From Asaia sp. W19 (GTDB lineage: Bacteria; Pseudomonadota; Alphaproteobacteria; Acetobacterales; Acetobacteraceae): a stretch of DNA of 64,000 nucleotides. The notes beneath the pieces were generated by a model. That model was not told the DNA's origin, did no database searches, and saw nothing but the letters and a program-made list of their open reading frames with translations. The position numbers were made by a program, and so were the translations under genes. The stretch's first letter is position 1, and every line of letters starts with the position of its first letter. The stretch covers positions 1 to 64,000 of the forward strand of contig NZ_PNQZ01000063.1 in assembly GCF_003994335.1 (NCBI RefSeq), in the 5' to 3' direction. This document shows, piece after piece, positions 8,974-20,416 of the stretch.

Positions 8974-9723
8974 ATGGAAGCCCAGATTGACGGGTCGCTC
9001 TTTCCCGTATTGCGTATCGCCCTCCAACCGGGCGAACGCCTGACCGCGGAAACCGGCGAATTGTCGTGGAAGAGCCCCCATGTCACGCTCACCACCAGCA
9101 CCTCGGGTGCGGGGAAGAGCGGATTTCTCGGCTCGGTCTCACGCATGATCGCCGGAGGCGGGTTGTTCATGACCGAGTATCGGGCTGAGGGAGCCCCCGG
9201 TATCGTGGCCTTCGCGGCCAAGATACCCGGACACATTACCGAGCACGCGCTTGATGGATCGCGCGCCTATCTTGTGCATCGTCATGGCTTCGTTGCCGGG
9301 ACCGAGGGGGTGCGCCTTGACATGGCCTTCCAGCGCAAACTCGGTGCGGGATTATTCGGGGGCGAGGGGTTCATCCTGCAACGTCTCTCCGGGTATGGCC
9401 GGTTCTGGGCAGAAATGGGTGGCGAGATCGTCACGCATGATCTGGCACCCGGGGAGCAGATCGATGTCCATCCCGGCCATGTGGGCATGTTCGAGGAAAG
9501 CGTGCAGTTCGACATCACGACGCTACCCGGCATACGCAACAAGATCTTCGGAGGCGACGGCGTGTTTCTGGCCCGTTTGACCGGGCCGGGGCGCATCTGG
9601 CTGCAGACACTCACCTTGTCCAATCTCGCCGGAGCGCTCAGCCCCTATCTCGGGATGACGGAAGCGACAGGCGCAGCCGAAGGCACTCTGCTCGGCTCCT
9701 TGGTACGCAAGGCGTTCAACTGA
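8974..9723 (+). CDS. AIM24/TIGR00266-family protein
   Basis: The 249-residue protein belongs to the AIM24 (TIGR00266) family of conserved beta-rich proteins; the bacterial members have no established biochemical role. Recognisable segments are ELSWKSPHVTLTTSTSG, GSVSRMIAGGGLFMTEY, and PGHVGMFEESVQFDI. ATG 8974 is supported by a strong AGGAGG site at 8961-8966; the open frame upstream to 8908 is not protein-like. There is no signal peptide, so it is probably cytoplasmic or membrane-associated. It converges with the HExxH protein on the minus strand, with a small hairpin in the 27-base gap. Confidence 0.85.
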   Translation: MEAQIDGSLFPVLRIALQPGERLTAETGELSWKSPHVTLTTSTSGAGKSGFLGSVSRMIAGGGLFMTEYRAEGAPGIVAFAAKIPGHITEHALDGSRAYLVHRHGFVAGTEGVRLDMAFQRKLGAGLFGGEGFILQRLSGYGRFWAEMGGEIVTHDLAPGEQIDVHPGHVGMFEESVQFDITTLPGIRNKIFGGDGVFLARLTGPGRIWLQTLTLSNLAGALSPYLGMTEATGAAEGTLLGSLVRKAFN

Positions 9724-9750
9724 TCCCGACGCCGCGCGATACGCCCTGTC

Positions 9751-10518
9751 TCAGGGCAGTCGCGCCTCGCGCAATCTGGCGAGGAGCTTTTTCTCGGCCG
9801 GAGGATGCGCGTAGAGCGTTTCAAGAGGAACAGCGTCATGGCCGAGCATCCAGGCGACTTCCAGATGATAGAGTCGATAGAGTCTGCTCCGGCGCACATC
9901 CATTGAAGGATCATGCGCCTGGAATCGCGCGAGATTGTCCCGGATATCGAAGTCACCGCCCTTGCCGATGAGATCGGCATATCCCTCATTGAGCCATGCG
10001 GGGCGGGTCAGGGCAAAGAAGCGTCCGAAGCTGCGGCCTTGCATCACATGCGTCGCCTCATGGGCAATATAATAGGCGAGCGGGCGTTCCTTCGCATCTG
10101 CCATCGGTCCGGCGTAGGAAGGAATGATCCTGTCATGAGGGATGTCCGACCGACGAAGATAGATATTGGATGTGAGCGGCGCGATCACGATGCCCCCGAC
10201 GCTTGGGTGAAACAGCCCATAGAGCTGTAGCCGCCACCGTGCGTTGCAGAAAAAGACGTGGAAGCGCTGCTGTGACGTGTAGAGGCTCGATGTCTGCAAG
10301 CGCCGGATCGCATCGTCCAGAACGACGGTGATGGAGCTGTCGATAGGGCGATCCGACCAGAGGTCGAATTGCCGATACTGTATCCGATAGGCAAATGCCG
10401 GTTCAGGATAAGCCAGGACACCTATATAGGTGGCGACCAGCCCAGCCAGAGCGAGCGCCCCACGGCGCAGCCGGGGCAACAGCGTTTTCAGTTGCGAAGG
10501 CGCTGTTGCCTGAGACAC
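9751..10518 (-). CDS. Membrane-anchored HExxH protein
   Basis: The 255-residue protein has one N-terminal membrane segment (about residues 18-34, LALAGLVATYIGVLAY) and then a domain with the motif YIAHEATHVMQG near residue 165, followed about 20 residues later by WLNEGYADLIG. HExxH with a downstream NEGxAD is the zinc-site pattern of gluzincin-like metallopeptidases, so an extracytoplasmic peptidase is likely, but the substrate is unknown. It ends near the AIM24-type gene (convergent) and starts just before the cysE stop, so it may be the last gene of the ubiH-cysE transcript, with only 17 bases between its start and the cysE stop. Confidence 0.65.
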   Translation of the reverse strand: MSQATAPSQLKTLLPRLRRGALALAGLVATYIGVLAYPEPAFAYRIQYRQFDLWSDRPIDSSITVVLDDAIRRLQTSSLYTSQQRFHVFFCNARWRLQLYGLFHPSVGGIVIAPLTSNIYLRRSDIPHDRIIPSYAGPMADAKERPLAYYIAHEATHVMQGRSFGRFFALTRPAWLNEGYADLIGKGGDFDIRDNLARFQAHDPSMDVRRSRLYRLYHLEVAWMLGHDAVPLETLYAHPPAEKKLLARLREARLP

Positions 10519-10535
10519 TCCTGGAGGCCTCGATG

Positions 10536-11347
10536 TCAGATCACGTAATCCACGGGAGGCAGACGCTGATCCATCCCTAGTGCCGGCATGGAGGTGTGGC
10601 GCGTGCCAATCCGACGGGCCGGATTACCGACCACCGTGGTATAGGGTGGCACGCTTTCGAGAACGACCGAACCTGCCCCGACCTTGGCCCCCTCGCCGAG
10701 TTCGATATTGCCCAGAACGATGGCGCCTGCCCCAACCAGGACGCCGCGGCGCACCTTGGGATGACGATTACCGGTTTCCTTGCCCGTACCTCCCAGCGTG
10801 ACACCCTGGAGCAGGGAAACGTCATCTTCGATGATGCAGGTTTCACCAATGACGATGCCTGCGCCGTGATCGAAGACAAGGCGTCGCCCAAGCTGGGCTG
10901 CGGGGTGGATATCCAGACCGAAGCGCTCGCTCACAAGGCTCTGGAGATGGCGGGCCAGATGCTGCCGATCATGACGCCATAGCCAGTGCGCAATCCGGTA
11001 GGCCTGTACGGCGTGATAGCCCTTGAAGAAGAGGAATGGGGTCACGTAATCCGGGCAGGCAGCGTCGCGCTCGCAAATGGCGATCATGTCTTCTGCGGCG
11101 GCCGCTGCAATTTCGGGCTGCTCGATGAGTGCCGAGGTGACGAGGGCCGAAAGCACGGGGGCGGAGAGCGCGCGATCAGCCAGTTTCGTACCCAGCAAGG
11201 CTGCCAGCGCACCCTGAAAATTGCGGTGATCGCTGATCCCTGTCGCGAAAACGCCCTGGATCAGAACGTCGCAACAGACATCGCTCTGTTTGAGCATTTC
11301 CTTCCAGATGGCCTCGAGATCGGGCGAGGGCTGGTCCGAGGGGGCAC

Positions 11348-11351
<4 letters not shown>
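10536..11351 (-). CDS. cysE: Serine O-acetyltransferase
   Basis: CysE transfers acetyl from acetyl-CoA to L-serine, giving O-acetylserine for cysteine synthesis. The 271-residue protein has an N-terminal helical domain and, from about residue 165, a left-handed beta-helix of hexapeptide repeats with the motifs DHGAGIVIGETC, GVTLGGTGKETGNRHPK and GNPARRIG. The length fits the family. Its start overlaps the stop of the ubiH-type gene by four bases (ATGA), suggesting coupled translation, although no metabolic link between cysteine and ubiquinone synthesis is evident. Confidence 0.93.
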
Positions 11352-14417
<3,066 letters not shown>

Positions 14418-14449
14418 TCCGCAAGCTTCTTCACTTCGGGGACATACCC

Positions 14450-14953
14450 ATGGCACTGAAACTCTCTCATGGCCGCGTCTTGATGGCCGGTCTTCTGCTT
14501 GGTGGGGTGGCTGTCGCCAGCCCTTCCGCCATGGCCCTGTCGGCCAAGGAATGCCATGCGAAGTTTCAGGCTGCCGAAAAGGCCGGCACGCTGAACGGGC
14601 AGAAATACAAGGATTTCAAGGCTGCCCAGTGCGGTGACGTCTCGACGGCTGCGGCGCAGCAGGCCATGCCCGCCCAGGAGAAGGAAGCTGCGACCGACAA
14701 GAAGGTGACCACAGAGGCTCCGGCATCGCCAGGCGCCGGGATCGCCTCGAAGCCCTCTACCACCGCTTCCGGGAATGTGGTCTTCCCGACCTCTGTCTCT
14801 ACTGCCTATGCCAAGCTCTCGCCGGGCAAGGCGCGTATGAAGACCTGCCTCGACCAGTACCATGCCAACCAGCAATCAGGGGGGAATGGGGATCTCAAAT
14901 GGATCCAGAAGGGCGGTGGCTATTACTCGCAGTGCAATGCAAAGCTGAAGTAA
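14450..14953 (+). CDS. Secreted cysteine-containing protein, unknown function
   Basis: The 167-residue protein has a signal peptide (hydrophobic about residues 10-24, likely cleavage after AMA) and two short conserved-looking blocks: ALSAKECHAKFQAA with a matching cysteine some 25 residues later, and a C-terminal block MKTCLDQYHAN with a second cysteine in YYSQCNAKLK. The middle (about 70-110) is rich in Ala, Thr and Ser and is probably a linker. The Cys spacing loosely recalls PsiF-repeat proteins, but I cannot assign it. It is followed by a strong terminator, so it probably ends the glnK-amtB transcript. Confidence 0.7.
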   Translation: MALKLSHGRVLMAGLLLGGVAVASPSAMALSAKECHAKFQAAEKAGTLNGQKYKDFKAAQCGDVSTAAAQQAMPAQEKEAATDKKVTTEAPASPGAGIASKPSTTASGNVVFPTSVSTAYAKLSPGKARMKTCLDQYHANQQSGGNGDLKWIQKGGGYYSQCNAKLK

Positions 14954-14976
14954 GAGCGCTCCTCAGCGCATTGTGC

Positions 14977-15013
14977 AAAAGCCGCCCGTCGCAAGACCGG
15001 GCGGCTTTTTTCA
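14977..15013 (+). terminator. Rho-independent terminator
   Basis: A GCCGCCCG/CGGGCGGC stem with flanking A and T runs (AAAAGCC...GGCTTTTTT) follows the secreted-protein gene. The A-run on the left means it could also work on the opposite strand for the SorC-type regulator. Confidence 0.88.
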
Positions 15014-15025
15014 TGGCTAGGGTTC

Positions 15026-16009
15026 TTACGCCTGTCTGATGGCGGGGCAGGTCAGCAGCGCGCGGGCCGCGCTCTCATCGGTCACCAATGTGTGGCATCC
15101 CAGTCCCTTGATGGCCGCGTAAATCGCCGGAGCACGCGCGACGCCACCCGAGGCAAGCACGAGATGCCGTGTTGCGGCGAGAGTAGGGAGCGGAACCGAC
15201 ATGATGCGTTGACTCAACGCATGATCGATCTCCTTTCCGTCGCGATCCAGGGCGTGGCACATGATGTCGCAAATGGCCCCTTCCCGTTGGAGCATGGCGT
15301 ATTCGTGCGGGTTGATGGCTCGGCGGGAGAGGGACAGGGAATCGGCACCGATATCGCCCACACCCAATACTGCCATATCAAGAGTGGCTGCCATTTTCTC
15401 GAGGCGATCGAGGCCGCAGCGTTCGCGCAGGATGCGGGCCGTCTCGGCAGAATCGACGAGAAGGGGGGCAGGATAGAGATAGCAGGCGGCGCCCATGCGA
15501 CTGGCCAACTGCCAGGCATAGTCGGTCGTGTTCTCGGGGCCTGATTCAATCATACCGCCCAGAAGGGAAATCACCTGCGCTCCCGAAAGGCGCGATGGCC
15601 GGAAATGGGCGAGCGAAGCGGTCAGGGTACGTCCCCAACCAACCCCGACGCTCATATTGTCCGTGAGCGTTTCGGAGAGAAAACGCCCCAGTGCAGCGCC
15701 AACGCTCCGTGAGGCTTCGCTCTGGTCTCGCGCTTCGGGCACGATGATCGCTTCATCAAGCCCGAGATGCCGTTCGAGCGCCGCTCCGAGTTCGATCGCT
15801 GTCAGCGAGTCAGAATCGATCCATATCTGGACCTCGCCACGGCGCAGCGCCTCATCGAGCAGGCGAATGATGGTGGTGCGTGCAAGGCCGAGGGCTTCGG
15901 CAATCTCCTTCTGCGTCATGCGCCGGTCATAATACATCCAGGCGGCGCGCAGACGACTCTCCCGGTCGTCCATCATGCCCTTGCTCTGCTGTCGTTTGAG
16001 ACGTGCCAT
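15026..16009 (-). CDS. SorC/DeoR-type sugar-responsive regulator
   Basis: The 327-residue protein has an N-terminal helix-turn-helix (about residues 22-60: YYDRRMTQKEIAEALGLART) and a C-terminal sugar-phosphate-binding domain of the SorC family, with GVGWGRTL and LGVGDIGADS typical of the fold. Such proteins are activators or repressors whose ligand is a phosphorylated sugar. It is divergent from the aldolase-kinase pair and probably controls it; the repeats in the 145-base intergenic region are candidate operator sites. The ligand is unknown. Confidence 0.85.
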   Translation of the reverse strand: MARLKRQQSKGMMDDRESRLRAAWMYYDRRMTQKEIAEALGLARTTIIRLLDEALRRGEVQIWIDSDSLTAIELGAALERHLGLDEAIIVPEARDQSEASRSVGAALGRFLSETLTDNMSVGVGWGRTLTASLAHFRPSRLSGAQVISLLGGMIESGPENTTDYAWQLASRMGAACYLYPAPLLVDSAETARILRERCGLDRLEKMAATLDMAVLGVGDIGADSLSLSRRAINPHEYAMLQREGAICDIMCHALDRDGKEIDHALSQRIMSVPLPTLAATRHLVLASGGVARAPAIYAAIKGLGCHTLVTDESAARALLTCPAIRQA

Positions 16010-16064
16010 CTGCCCGCTTTCCTGTGAGATGTCGCGGTCGCGTGGCGGCGGCGCGCGCGATGAC

Positions 16065-16101
16065 GCATATGTGTCGGCGCTACCACGAACATATGTCCTG
16101 A
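16065..16101. promoter_or_regulatory. Candidate operator repeats between the regulator and the aldolase gene
   Basis: CATATGTGTCGG (from 16066) and CATATGTCCTGA (from 16090) repeat the core CATATGT with a 24-base period, so two dimers could bind on the same face or nearly so. The core CATATG is itself a palindrome. This is the only repeated motif in the divergent intergenic region. Its assignment to the SorC-type regulator is an inference. Confidence 0.4.
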
Positions 16102-16154
16102 CAAAAGATCAAAAGTCCGTATCGTCTTTCCCTGAGATTGATGAGGAGAACGCA

Positions 16155-16844
16155 ATGACCTCGAGAATCGCGCCGGGTGACTGTCCTGGGCTCAGATTAT
16201 TCCTTGATACCGCTGATCGCGCGGCGCTCCGGCGCTGGCTGCCTACCGGGCTCTTCCACGGAGTAACCACCAATCCGACCATTCTGGATCGTTCGGGGCT
16301 GCACAGTTCGATCGAGGATATCGCACCGCTCATGCGTGAGATCCTGGGCTATGGTGTGCCCGAGGTCCAGGCGCAGTGCTGGGGTACCGAGACAGAAGCG
16401 CTCGTTGAAACGGGGCTTGCCTTGGCGGCCCTCGATCCACGTCTCGTGGTCAAGGTGCCGATCACCGAGAAAGGCATCAGGGCTGTGTCGATTCTGCATG
16501 GGCATGGCGTACGCACCACTCTGACAGCTGTTTACGCCGCTCATCAGGCGCTGACTGCCGCCGCCGCAGGAGCGGATTACGTCGCTCCGTATTTCGGGCG
16601 GATTGGCGATAGCGGGCAGGATGCGCCGGGTATCCTGAAGACGATGCATCAGATCCTCCTGGCTTCAGGGCGCGCCACAAGGCTGCTTGTAGCCAGTCTG
16701 CGCCGTGCTGATGATCTGGCCCTTCTGGCTGCCATGGGCTGCGATACTTTCACCTTCAGTCCTGTCGTGGCCGAGCAGCTATTCAGCGAGAGCCTGACCA
16801 TCGATGCTGCGGCGGCCTTCGAGAAGACGGCGGCACGGCACTGA
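16155..16844 (+). CDS. Transaldolase / fructose-6-phosphate aldolase-like protein
   Basis: The 229-residue protein is about the size of the short transaldolases and fructose-6-phosphate aldolases (near 220 residues). The N-terminal LRLFLDTADRAAL and GVTTNPTILDRSG are the transaldolase signature, and the Schiff-base lysine is in RLVVKVPITEKG (about residue 98). The phosphate-site segment GADYVAPYFGRIGD is also present. It cleaves or forms C3-C3 sugar bonds through dihydroxyacetone or its phosphate; which substrate is used here cannot be told. ATG 16155 has an AGGAG site. It is followed after 70 bases by a PfkB kinase, so the two may act in one sugar-degradation route under the divergent regulator. 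Confidence 0.85.
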   Translation: MTSRIAPGDCPGLRLFLDTADRAALRRWLPTGLFHGVTTNPTILDRSGLHSSIEDIAPLMREILGYGVPEVQAQCWGTETEALVETGLALAALDPRLVVKVPITEKGIRAVSILHGHGVRTTLTAVYAAHQALTAAAAGADYVAPYFGRIGDSGQDAPGILKTMHQILLASGRATRLLVASLRRADDLALLAAMGCDTFTFSPVVAEQLFSESLTIDAAAAFEKTAARH

Positions 16845-16913
16845 AAGACGCTCAGCTCGGGTCCGCCCCCTGATAAGGCGAGGCCCGGCGGGTTCCAATG
16901 CGAAAGAACAGCC

Positions 16914-17849
16914 ATGGGCGGTTCCATTCTCTGCCTCGGTGAGGCGGTCATCGATTTCATTCCTGTTCGCGCCGAAGGGGGAGCGGCTTACCGTCCGTGT
17001 GTCGGCGGTTCCTCCTATAACGTTGCGCGTGCGCTCGGCCGGCTCGGGGTGCCAACGGAGTATGGTTGTGCCGTATCCACCGATCTCTTCGGTGATCAAT
17101 TCGTGGAAGGCCTGGCGCAAAGCAGGGTCGGGCGGCACTTCCTGACGCGGATCGATGCCCCTTCCACACTCGGTTTTGTCAGTCTCGATCAGGCGGAACC
17201 GGCTTATGCGTTTTTCGATCAGGGCGCGGCGGATCGGATCTGTTGTGACATGCCCTCCGTCGGAGCGCTTGCAGGGATCGACACGCTGCATTTTGGATCG
17301 ATCGCCCTGATACGCGAGCCCGCAGCAACGGCGTATGAGACGTTGTTCCTGCGTGAAGCAGGTGGACGGCGACTGATCAGTTTCGACCCCAATATCCGCG
17401 CGTCGCACGTGAAAGATGCGCCCGCTTATCGCGCGCGCCTGGAGCGGCTGCTTTCGCGCGCCGATATCATCAAGATCAGCGGGGCGGATCTGGACTGGCT
17501 TCATCCGGGTCTTGCCCACGACGAGGCCGCGCGGAACTGGCTGGCGCATGGGGCGAAGCTTGTGGTGATCACCCATGGCAAGGCGGGGGTAAGCGGCTGG
17601 AGCCAAGGGAGCCACGCCCACGCTGCTGCCCTCAGCGTGGAGGTGATCGACACGGTCGGTGCCGGAGACAGTTTCATGGCGGGGTTGCTCGCCGGGCTCC
17701 ATGAGCGCGATTGCCTGGAGAGGGAAACGTTGCTGTGTCTCAGTTCCCAGGCCTTGCATGAAGTCCTGGCCTATGGTCAGCGCGTCGCCAGCCAGACCTG
17801 CACTCGACGCGGCGCAGACTCGCCCTGGCGGGAGGAGATCATGACATAA
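16914..17849 (+). CDS. PfkB-family sugar kinase
   Basis: The 311-residue protein is a ribokinase/fructokinase-type kinase. It starts with ILCLGEAVIDFIP, has the PfkB signature 1 in GGSSYNVARALGRLG and signature 2 in VIDTVGAGDSFMAGLLAG, with the catalytic aspartate of GAGD. The family phosphorylates fructose, ribose or related sugars using ATP. The neighbouring aldolase suggests that its product, or the aldolase's, is a sugar phosphate of a shared route. The protein is near the normal size. Fructokinase is the best single guess but the substrate is not certain. Confidence 0.85.
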   Translation: MGGSILCLGEAVIDFIPVRAEGGAAYRPCVGGSSYNVARALGRLGVPTEYGCAVSTDLFGDQFVEGLAQSRVGRHFLTRIDAPSTLGFVSLDQAEPAYAFFDQGAADRICCDMPSVGALAGIDTLHFGSIALIREPAATAYETLFLREAGGRRLISFDPNIRASHVKDAPAYRARLERLLSRADIIKISGADLDWLHPGLAHDEAARNWLAHGAKLVVITHGKAGVSGWSQGSHAHAAALSVEVIDTVGAGDSFMAGLLAGLHERDCLERETLLCLSSQALHEVLAYGQRVASQTCTRRGADSPWREEIMT

Positions 17850-17861
17850 TGGGAACCTGCA

Positions 17862-18794
17862 TTATATCTCTGTGTTGTGGGTTGAGGCAGTCGGTTGCTT
17901 GCGTCCCATGACTTCCGAGAGGGTCTTCCCGCCTTCATTCTTCCACTCGGTCCAGCCGTTAGTGGCTCGGCCGTTCACCATGTCACCAGCGGCGCTAGGG
18001 GAAGAAAAACTCACATCCCTTCGGAAATAGAGGCGCTCTCCTACAATTTCCAGTTCACCTGACTCGATAAGATACTCGCGTTTCTTTCGTGCAGTCGGTG
18101 TAATCGATTGCGTCGACATTTGCGCTCGCCCCCAAGATCCCGCCAAAACCACGAGCCCAGTTTCCGTATAGCGCCCCGAGGCTTGGGCACGATCGTTCCG
18201 GAGGAATATCTCGATGTCATGGGAAGTGCTGGAAGCAGTCGCTCTGGTTTCTTCCTCGTCTTGCGCTGCCCGTGAGGGCGGCTGTTTGATCAGCGTTTCA
18301 AAGACCGGATAGCCCAGCGTCGTTAGAAGAATACCGATCGTTTCGAAAATTTCACGGCATTCTGCATCGAGCGCCGCCGGGGCGTGGGGCCTGCTTCCTG
18401 CCGTGCCGTTTATAAGCGCGTAACGATGTGCTTGAATAGCTCGGTTGATTGACTGCCACTCCAAATAATGGGCGTGAGTGACGGTCAGGCTGTGGGTGAG
18501 GGAGAGAGCTACCAGCGCTCGGTTCCAGAAATCTTTACCATCGTGATGCTGCTTGAGGCGAGCACCGAGAGCACTGGTTTGTCCAATATAGGCTTTGGGC
18601 TGCCCGGTTTCCTCATCCTCGCCGAAGAGCCAGTACACCCCCACATGGGTAGCTTCTCTCATAGTGAGGAAATGGCTCAGTCGTGCGCGTGGTATCTCGA
18701 TGACTTGCACGATACGCGTGGTGATTGCGGCGATGCGTATACCTTGGGGATCTCCATCCGGAAGGAAGATCTGAATGGTCTGCGGATGCGCCAT
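17862..18794 (-). CDS. GIY-YIG nuclease-domain protein
   Basis: The 310-residue protein has the GIY-YIG core in THVGVYWLFGEDEETGQPKA followed at once by YIGQTSALGARLKQHH (about residues 50-85), with the tyrosines and the arginine of the active site present. The C-terminal part (about 215-310) resembles the DUF4357 domain often attached to such nucleases. Family members cleave or nick DNA, but this subgroup has no established job. The codon use and base content look less GC-rich than the neighbouring genes and the following gap is AT-richer, consistent with acquisition by transfer. It converges with the PfkB kinase gene (gap 12 bases). Confidence 0.78.
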   Translation of the reverse strand: MAHPQTIQIFLPDGDPQGIRIAAITTRIVQVIEIPRARLSHFLTMREATHVGVYWLFGEDEETGQPKAYIGQTSALGARLKQHHDGKDFWNRALVALSLTHSLTVTHAHYLEWQSINRAIQAHRYALINGTAGSRPHAPAALDAECREIFETIGILLTTLGYPVFETLIKQPPSRAAQDEEETRATASSTSHDIEIFLRNDRAQASGRYTETGLVVLAGSWGRAQMSTQSITPTARKKREYLIESGELEIVGERLYFRRDVSFSSPSAAGDMVNGRATNGWTEWKNEGGKTLSEVMGRKQPTASTHNTEI

Positions 18795-19231
18795 GGAGGG
18801 GTTTTTCTCACGATAAGAGAGCAGCGCCGTAGAAGCGGGCGCGCGAAGAGAAATACTCTGAGCCTTTATGTCCTATTCGGAAAGGGGCGATAGGAGGTGG
18901 AGGAAGCATGGCTCAACCTCTATTGAGGACAAGGTAAGGTTGATCATCCCTATTCTCGCAATGATAGGATACGATCCGTTTATAGTGAAGCATGCTTCAC
19001 TATTAGATCGTCGAGGATAAGAATACTGCCAAACTGCTTTCCTCGTATGGGATGTCATCTTCGATGAAATCCCGTATGATCTATCGAGAGACACTAGGTG
19101 TCAGCCCGCAAAAGGCCGAGCAGTTCCTCCCGAAAGCAGGCGATAAGGCGATTCCTGACCAGTCGACATCAGTGATTTGACCCCAGCGAGGCCGGAAAAC
19201 ATCCGGCCTGCCACCCTTCAGATCCTGAGAA
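18795..19231. other. AT-richer gap without a supported gene
   Basis: About 430 bases upstream of the GIY-YIG gene are visibly less GC-rich than the surroundings. They hold a 22-bp perfect palindrome (separate entry) and, at 19189-19209, a 7-bp stem (AGGCCGG/CCGGCCT) beyond the nucleoside hydrolase stop without a U-run. A 73-residue frame on the minus strand (18873-19094) has no supporting evidence. The region could be a former mobile-element site. Confidence 0.5.
18982..19003. repeat. Perfect 22-bp palindrome
   Basis: The two halves ATAGTGAAGCA and TGCTTCACTAT are exact reverse complements with no spacer. It lies about 190 bases upstream of the GIY-YIG gene and 230 bases from the end of the nucleoside hydrolase gene. 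It may be an operator, a protein-bound recombination site, or the relic of one. Confidence 0.85.
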
Positions 19232-20416
19232 TCAGGGCAGTGGCTTGCCACTGAGGGGTTTTTGGGGAGCCGCTACGAGACGGTCCATCAGATCCTCGAA
19301 CCGGGGGACGTCGATCTTCTGCACCACGATCGTCTTTCCTTCGCCCAGACCCGGTTGGTAGCCGGGCGTCCAGGAGAGGATATCGCCATAGGAGGGGCCG
19401 AACTGGCTGTTCACATCCACATAGAGCTCAGCCTTCTGGGTGATCAGGCTTGGATCGAGCCAGACCGCCGCCGCAATTTCGTCCCAGAGGGGGAAGCCGG
19501 GCTCGCGTGTCTTGAGCGATTGCGCAACCGGGGTGCCAGAGCGTGACAGGCGCTTGAGCAGCGCAGGAGTCAACTCGGTGTCGGTCGAGGGATCCACCGG
19601 GATCATCGTGATCCTGGCCCAGGGAGCGCGCAGGGCAATACTCGCTCCCTCGGGATCGAAGCGGATGTTGAATTCGCGACGCGGGGCATTGAGGAATTCG
19701 CGCGCAAATTGATGGGCGACCTCGTCCGGGCGTGTCTGACGCGGGTTGAGGCTGCCCCCCATATAGACCAGTTCTTTCGCCAGGGAGGCGAATTCAGGGT
19801 CCAGACGCTGGGCCAGGGCCAGATTGGTGAGCGGCCCCGTGGCGATGATCGACACCTGGTGCGGGTAGCGATGCACCATGTCGATCATGAAATCGGCCGC
19901 GCGCTCATGCTGCGCCTTGATGGTCGGGTTGCCCTGCGGGAGGTCGGGAACCACGTCCGGGCCGTGATAAGGCGGGAGTTTCTGAAGGGTGGGTTCCACC
20001 CAGTGCTTCATCCATACGCCCTTCCAGACCAGCTTTCCATAAAGCGCCTCCCAGCGCTCGGTCTGAGCCTCCGTGTTGACCAGAGGATAGGTGGCTCCGG
20101 TATAGACGGGCAGGTCGGGGCGTCCCGCAATCTCGACACCACGCAAGGCGTCGGCGGTGGCTTCCTTCGTCCAGGCATCGCCCGTGACAGTCGTCACGCC
20201 CAGAACCTGCACATCCGGGGCCTTGATGACCATCCACTGCGCAAGGGCAAAGCCATCATCATCAAGGATCACCTTGCGAGGCTCGGCATGGGCGGTGGCA
20301 GCGCCAGCACCAGCAAGCAGACCCACAAAGGCCAGAGCCAGACGCCATGACGGCAGACGTCTGAGTCCGGTCCGGTTCAATCTTTCCGGGCGGCGGGCGT
20401 TACGAGGCATGGGCAA
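19232..20416 (-). CDS. Exported nucleoside hydrolase-like protein with altered active site
   Basis: The 394-residue protein has an N-terminal signal peptide (hydrophobic about residues 26-43, AHA-EPR) and then the fold of the inosine-uridine nucleoside hydrolases. It keeps ILDDDGFALAQ at residues 50-60, VLGVTTVTGDAW, the segment IIATGPLTNLALAQ and RREFNIRFDPEGA. In the standard enzymes the first motif reads D-x-D-P-G-x-D-D and binds Ca2+; here the later two aspartates are missing. WDEIAAA in the C-terminal part keeps an acidic residue. A periplasmic hydrolase of altered specificity, or a non-catalytic relative, are both possible. Confidence 0.75.
   Translation of the reverse strand: MPMPRNARRPERLNRTGLRRLPSWRLALAFVGLLAGAGAATAHAEPRKVILDDDGFALAQWMVIKAPDVQVLGVTTVTGDAWTKEATADALRGVEIAGRPDLPVYTGATYPLVNTEAQTERWEALYGKLVWKGVWMKHWVEPTLQKLPPYHGPDVVPDLPQGNPTIKAQHERAADFMIDMVHRYPHQVSIIATGPLTNLALAQRLDPEFASLAKELVYMGGSLNPRQTRPDEVAHQFAREFLNAPRREFNIRFDPEGASIALRAPWARITMIPVDPSTDTELTPALLKRLSRSGTPVAQSLKTREPGFPLWDEIAAAVWLDPSLITQKAELYVDVNSQFGPSYGDILSWTPGYQPGLGEGKTIVVQKIDVPRFEDLMDRLVAAPQKPLSGKPLP

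Noticed and set aside
18873..19094. 73-residue minus-strand frame over the 22-bp palindrome
   Set aside because: No ribosome-binding site and no motif; the palindrome itself is better explained as a binding site.
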